The notes under the pieces are model-generated. The model had not been told where the DNA came from. It made no database searches and worked only from the letters and a program-made list of their open reading frames with translations. DNA of 64,000 nt, from assembly GCF_029916425.1 (NCBI RefSeq), contig NZ_JAHAVQ010000005.1, positions 1 to 64,000 of the forward strand, written 5' to 3'. Positions 61,544 through 64,000 of the stretch are shown here, in pieces; position 1 is the stretch's first letter, and every line of letters begins with the position of its first letter. Source of the stretch: Liquorilactobacillus sicerae. Lineage in GTDB: Bacteria; Bacillota; Bacilli; Lactobacillales; Lactobacillaceae. Both the position numbers and the translations under genes were made by a program.

Positions 61544-62461
61544 TTAATTATAAATCTGTTGACTGAGATATCTTTCACTACTGTCGGGAAATACCGTGAC
61601 GATGTTGCTTTGTGGCGGTAATTCCTCAGCAAGCTGCCAGCTAGCTGCCAAAGCTGCCCCGCTAGAACTGCCTGCAAAAATACCAAACTTTTTGGCTAAC
61701 TTTTTGACCCATTCAAAAGCTTGCTGATCACTGATCGTAAAAATTCGATCAACATCTTGCCGTCGCAAAAATGGCGGAATAAATTCCACCCCAATGCCTT
61801 CGATTCGATGCGGATGCTCTGGACCGCCATTTAGGATCGATCCTTCTGGTTCAACGATGGCGGTTTTGATGCTTGGAAGCTGTTCTTTAAAATATCGCGC
61901 CGCTCCGACAAAGGTCCCGCCACTGCCTGCTCCGGCGACAAATCCCGCTAATTTTAAATGGTTAGCTTGAAACTCTTGCCAAATCTCTGGGGCTAGCGTT
62001 TGGTAATATGTTTCTGGATTAGCTGGATTGTCAAACTGCATTGGTACATAACTATTAGGAAGCTGCTCAGCTAATTGTCGTGCCCGTTTAATTGCACCGA
62101 CAATTCCTGCTTGGCTTGGAGTATGGACGATTTGAGCTCCCAATGCTTTCATCAACGATTGCTTTTCCTGACTAAACTTTTCCGGTACAACCAAAATAGT
62201 TTTCAAGCCGGCCTGGCCAGCAGCTAAAGCCAACCCAATCCCGGTATTACCAGCTGTTGGTTCAATGATCGTCGTTTCAGTATCGATCAACTGTTTTTCA
62301 AAAGCCTGTTCAAGCAAATATTTTCCCAAGCGATCTTTGATACTTCCTCCAGGATTAAACATTTCCAGCTTGGCAAAAATATGTGACTGCTTGGGAGCTG
62401 CAAGTGGCAACTCGATTAGTGGTGTTTTCCCAACTAACTGACTAATCTGTTTATAAATCAT
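61544..62461 (-). CDS. mccA: PLP-dependent cysteine synthase family, MccA type (cystathionine beta-synthase)
   Basis: A beta-replacement PLP enzyme of about 305 residues. The PLP Lys is in [18 protein letters not shown] (about 43). The Asn loop reads [16 protein letters not shown], with TAGNTG as in Bacillus MccA rather than the usual TSGNTG of Cys[18 protein letters not shown] binds phosphate. It probably joins homocysteine with (O-acetyl)serine to cystathionine; plain O-acetylserine sulfhydrylase is the alternative. The ATG at 62461 has AGGAGGGG upstream; a longer frame would run into the terminator. The gene is expressed through the cysteine leader before it. Confidence 0.87.
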   Translation of the reverse strand: MIYKQISQLVGKTPLIELPLAAPKQSHIFAKLEMFNPGGSIKDRLGKYLLEQAFEKQLIDTETTIIEPTAGNTGIGLALAAGQAGLKTILVVPEKFSQEKQSLMKALGAQIVHTPSQAGIVGAIKRARQLAEQLPNSYVPMQFDNPANPETYYQTLAPEIWQEFQANHLKLAGFVAGAGSGGTFVGAARYFKEQLPSIKTAIVEPEGSILNGGPEHPHRIEGIGVEFIPPFLRRQDVDRIFTISDQQAFEWVKKLAKKFGIFAGSSSGAALAASWQLAEELPPQSNIVTVFPDSSERYLSQQIYN

Positions 62462-62499
62462 TAAAAACCCCTCCTTGATTATTAAAGAAAAGTGTAAAC

Positions 62500-62534
62500 A
62501 AAAAAGGACGCAAATCAAAATTGATTCGCGTCCT
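62500..62534 (-). terminator. Attenuator terminator before mccA
   Basis: Minus strand: GGACGCGAATCA and TGATTTGCGTCC arms (12 bp with one G-T) with a four-base loop, followed by TTTTTTG. It ends 39 bases before the mccA start. Its 5' arm contains ACGCGAAT, complementary to part of the upstream leader peptide ORF. Confidence 0.9.
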
Positions 62535-62589
62535 CATACGTTGATAAGCCGTCGACTATTACGACTCTTTCTCACTGAAAATAAAAGCT

Positions 62590-62688
62590 CTAGCTTGAAA
62601 AATTGCCGCACCAAGTCATCGCACTCCACGCATAAAAACGCGAATTGCGACAACAACATGCTACAAAATTAAGCTTAAAGTCTTTCAT
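62590..62688 (-). CDS. Cysteine leader peptide (32 residues) upstream of mccAB
   Basis: A short ORF starting at ATG with AGAGGG six bases upstream, and ending in TAG. It has 32 codons, four of them Cys, three consecutive (TGT TGT TGT, codons 11-13); another Cys is at codon 27. There is no family similarity. It lies between a promoter and a strong terminator in front of the cysteine genes, so it looks like an attenuator leader. The segment ATTCGCGT (62638-62645), right after the Cys run, can pair with the terminator's 5' arm (62524-62531). In the alternative fold TCGCA (62646-62650) and TGCGA (62619-62623) pair within the ORF. Expression is not shown by sequence alone. Confidence 0.75.
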   Translation of the reverse strand: MKDFKLNFVACCCRNSRFYAWSAMTWCGNFSS

Positions 62689-62714
62689 CAACAGCCCTCT
62701 TTTCTTTACTTTTA

Positions 62715-62743
62715 AGAATACCAGTTGTCTTTAAATAAAACAA
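62715..62743 (-). promoter_or_regulatory. Promoter of the mccAB leader transcript
   Basis: Minus strand: TTGTTT, a 17-base spacer, TATTCT (4 of 6 matches each). It would start transcription near 62708, about 20 bases before the leader ATG and after the end of rpoD. Confidence 0.6.
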
Positions 62744-62753
62744 GTCTTTTTTA

Positions 62754-63881
62754 TTATTCCAGAAAATCACGCAACTGTTTGGAACGTGAAGGATGCCGTA
62801 ATTTTCGTAATGCTTTTGCTTCGATTTGGCGGATCCTCTCCCGCGTTACTCCAAAGACCTTACCAACTTCCTCAAGCGTCCTGGTTCGACCATCGTCCAG
62901 CCCAAAACGTAGACGCAAAACATTTTCTTCCCGATCAGTCAAAGTCTCCAGGACACTTTCCAACTGTTCTTTAAGCAACTCATAGGCAGCATGATCAGCC
63001 GGACTGGTTGCATCATGATCTTCAATAAAATCACCTAAATGCGAATCATCTTCTTCACCGATCGGGGTTTCCAAAGAAACCGGTTCTTGGGCAATCTTCA
63101 AGATCTCTCTAACTTTATCGGTTGGCATATCCATTTCAGCACCGATTTCTTCCGGCGTTGGCTCACGACCCAAATCCTGTAGCATTTGGCGCTGGATTCG
63201 AATCAGTTTGTTGATCGTCTCAACCATATGAACGGGAATCCGAATTGTCCGGGCTTGATCAGCAATCGCCCGAGTAATCGCCTGTCTGATCCACCAAGTT
63301 GCATACGTTGAAAACTTAAATCCCTTTCGATAATCAAATTTCTCAACAGCCTTCATTAATCCCATGTTGCCTTCTTGAATCAGATCAAGAAATGACATTC
63401 CTCGACCAACGTAACGCTTGGCAATTGAAACGACTAAACGCAAATTAGCCTCTGCTAGCCGTTGTTTGGCTTCTTCGTCTCCCTTTTCGATTCGTAAGGC
63501 CAACGCAACTTCTTCATCAGCCGTTAGAAGATTTACTCGTCCGATTTCTTTCAAATACATCCGAACCGGATCATTGATCTTAACCCCTGATGGTGCCCCA
63601 GCTTCCCGCTCAACCTCCTTGGTGTCATCTTTATTTTCATTGGCAACCGCTTGTAAGCTGTGCTCACTCGGCTCACCATTTTCATCAACAACTGAAATTC
63701 CTTCATCTTCAATGTGTTGGATCAATTCTTCCATTTGCTTGCTTTCTAAACCAAATGGCGAAACTAAACGTTTAGTCAGTTCATTATAAGTAATTTGTTT
63801 AGCCGGTTTGAATTCACGGATCAATTTCCGTAATTCTTTTTTGTATTCTGCCGTATCCTTGTTCATTTTCTCTTCTGCCAT
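62754..63881 (-). CDS. rpoD: RNA polymerase primary sigma factor
   Basis: The housekeeping sigma-70 (SigA) of 375 residues. Region 1.1 is present ([17 protein letters not shown]), region 1.2 is [16 protein letters not shown], regions 2.1-2.4 end in [20 protein letters not shown], and region 4.2 is [20 protein letters not shown]. The SD AAGGGGG lies seven bases upstream. It follows dnaG in the macromolecular synthesis operon; no clear separate terminator precedes the mccAB promoter. Confidence 0.97.
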   Translation of the reverse strand: MAEEKMNKDTAEYKKELRKLIREFKPAKQITYNELTKRLVSPFGLESKQMEELIQHIEDEGISVVDENGEPSEHSLQAVANENKDDTKEVEREAGAPSGVKINDPVRMYLKEIGRVNLLTADEEVALALRIEKGDEEAKQRLAEANLRLVVSIAKRYVGRGMSFLDLIQEGNMGLMKAVEKFDYRKGFKFSTYATWWIRQAITRAIADQARTIRIPVHMVETINKLIRIQRQMLQDLGREPTPEEIGAEMDMPTDKVREILKIAQEPVSLETPIGEEDDSHLGDFIEDHDATSPADHAAYELLKEQLESVLETLTDREENVLRLRFGLDDGRTRTLEEVGKVFGVTRERIRQIEAKALRKLRHPSRSKQLRDFLE

Positions 63882-63893
63882 TATGCAGCCCCC

Positions 63894-64000
63894 TTAAAGT
63901 GAAGTTGATTTTTTCAGTTGTTTTTGTTTCAATAAATCGACAAATTCAATCGTTAATTTAGTAATTAGTTGCTGATCATTTGTTTTGCGTGCTGCAATTA
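63894..64000 (-). CDS. dnaG: DNA primase DnaG, C-terminal end (partial)
   Basis: Only the last 35 codons lie in the window, ending with TAA 12 bases before rpoD. They read as a Gln/Lys/Leu-rich helix (DQQLITKLTIEFVDLLKQKQ). This is consistent with the end of the DnaG helicase-binding region, but the call rests mainly on the conserved dnaG-rpoD order. Confidence 0.75.
   Translation of the reverse strand, partial: IAARKTNDQQLITKLTIEFVDLLKQKQLKKSTSL

Noticed and set aside
62470-62743. T-box or S-box riboswitch before mccA
   Set aside because: The leader of about 200 bases has a TGGA in the middle that could match tRNA-Cys. But the T-box core (GGTGGNACCGCG) and stem I motifs are not present, nor is the SAM riboswitch core. 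The translated Cys-run ORF explains the region better.

Overview
The window looks like one continuous piece of chromosome from a low-GC Gram-positive bacterium of the family Lactobacillaceae. This is inferred from gene content and order: xerC-hslV-hslU, parE-parC divergent from plsY, ypbB-recQ-LysM-cmk-rpsA-der-hup, ribT-scpA-scpB-rluB, pfkA-pyk, dnaG-rpoD, a long ThyA with the Lactobacillus-type insertion, and a pyruvate kinase with the extra C-terminal PEP-utiliser domain. The species cannot be named from this alone. Almost everything is core housekeeping. I saw no phage, insertion sequence, CRISPR, rRNA or tRNA. Most genes lie on the minus strand; the exceptions are small plus-strand islands (rqcH, plsY, a membrane protein, yitT/esterase/Xer-like, DUF2929).

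Layout. 1-3.7 kb: signal peptidase I, a membrane protein, a TIM-barrel isomerase-like protein, DegV and MarR. 3.9-5.6 kb: rqcH (+). 5.7-10.1 kb: parE-parC, divergent from plsY. 11-20.4 kb: LacX-type mutarotase, hslU, hslV, xerC, topA, dprA, then rnhB, rbgA and a second signal peptidase. 20.5-23.8 kb: S41 protease, yozE, ypmS, SGNH lipase. 24.5-30 kb: folA, thyA, ABC-F, cca, dapB. 30.1-33 kb (+): yitT, an esterase, and a degenerate Xer-like protein. 33-41.4 kb: TPR protein, hup, der, rpsA, cmk, LysM protein, recQ, ypbB. 41.6-47.7 kb: FMN-riboswitch-controlled ribU, rluB, scpB, scpA, ribT, xerD, a Fur-family regulator, cvfB, DUF441. 47.8-54.1 kb: pyk, pfkA, dnaE. 54.2-60.2 kb: DUF2929, clpB, pepT, a Nif3-like protein, trmK. 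60.4-64 kb: mccB-mccA with a regulated leader, rpoD, and the 3' end of dnaG.

The most exciting item is the leader of the mccA-mccB cysteine operon (about 62500-62743). It has a consensus-like promoter and a Shine-Dalgarno followed by a 32-codon ORF with three consecutive Cys codons. Just after the Cys codons an 8-nt segment is perfectly complementary to the 5' arm of a strong intrinsic terminator, which sits in front of the mccA ribosome binding site. It reads as a cysteine-responsive leader-peptide attenuator, where a T-box or S-box would be expected in this group. Second is xerD, whose conserved N-terminus extends to an ATT codon with a perfectly spaced Shine-Dalgarno and no conventional start upstream. 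Third is a tyrosine-recombinase paralogue (32107-32934) that has lost most catalytic residues.

Start codons were chosen from Shine-Dalgarno position and family N-termini, so several differ from the longest reading frame. No gene-free stretch exceeds 300 bases.
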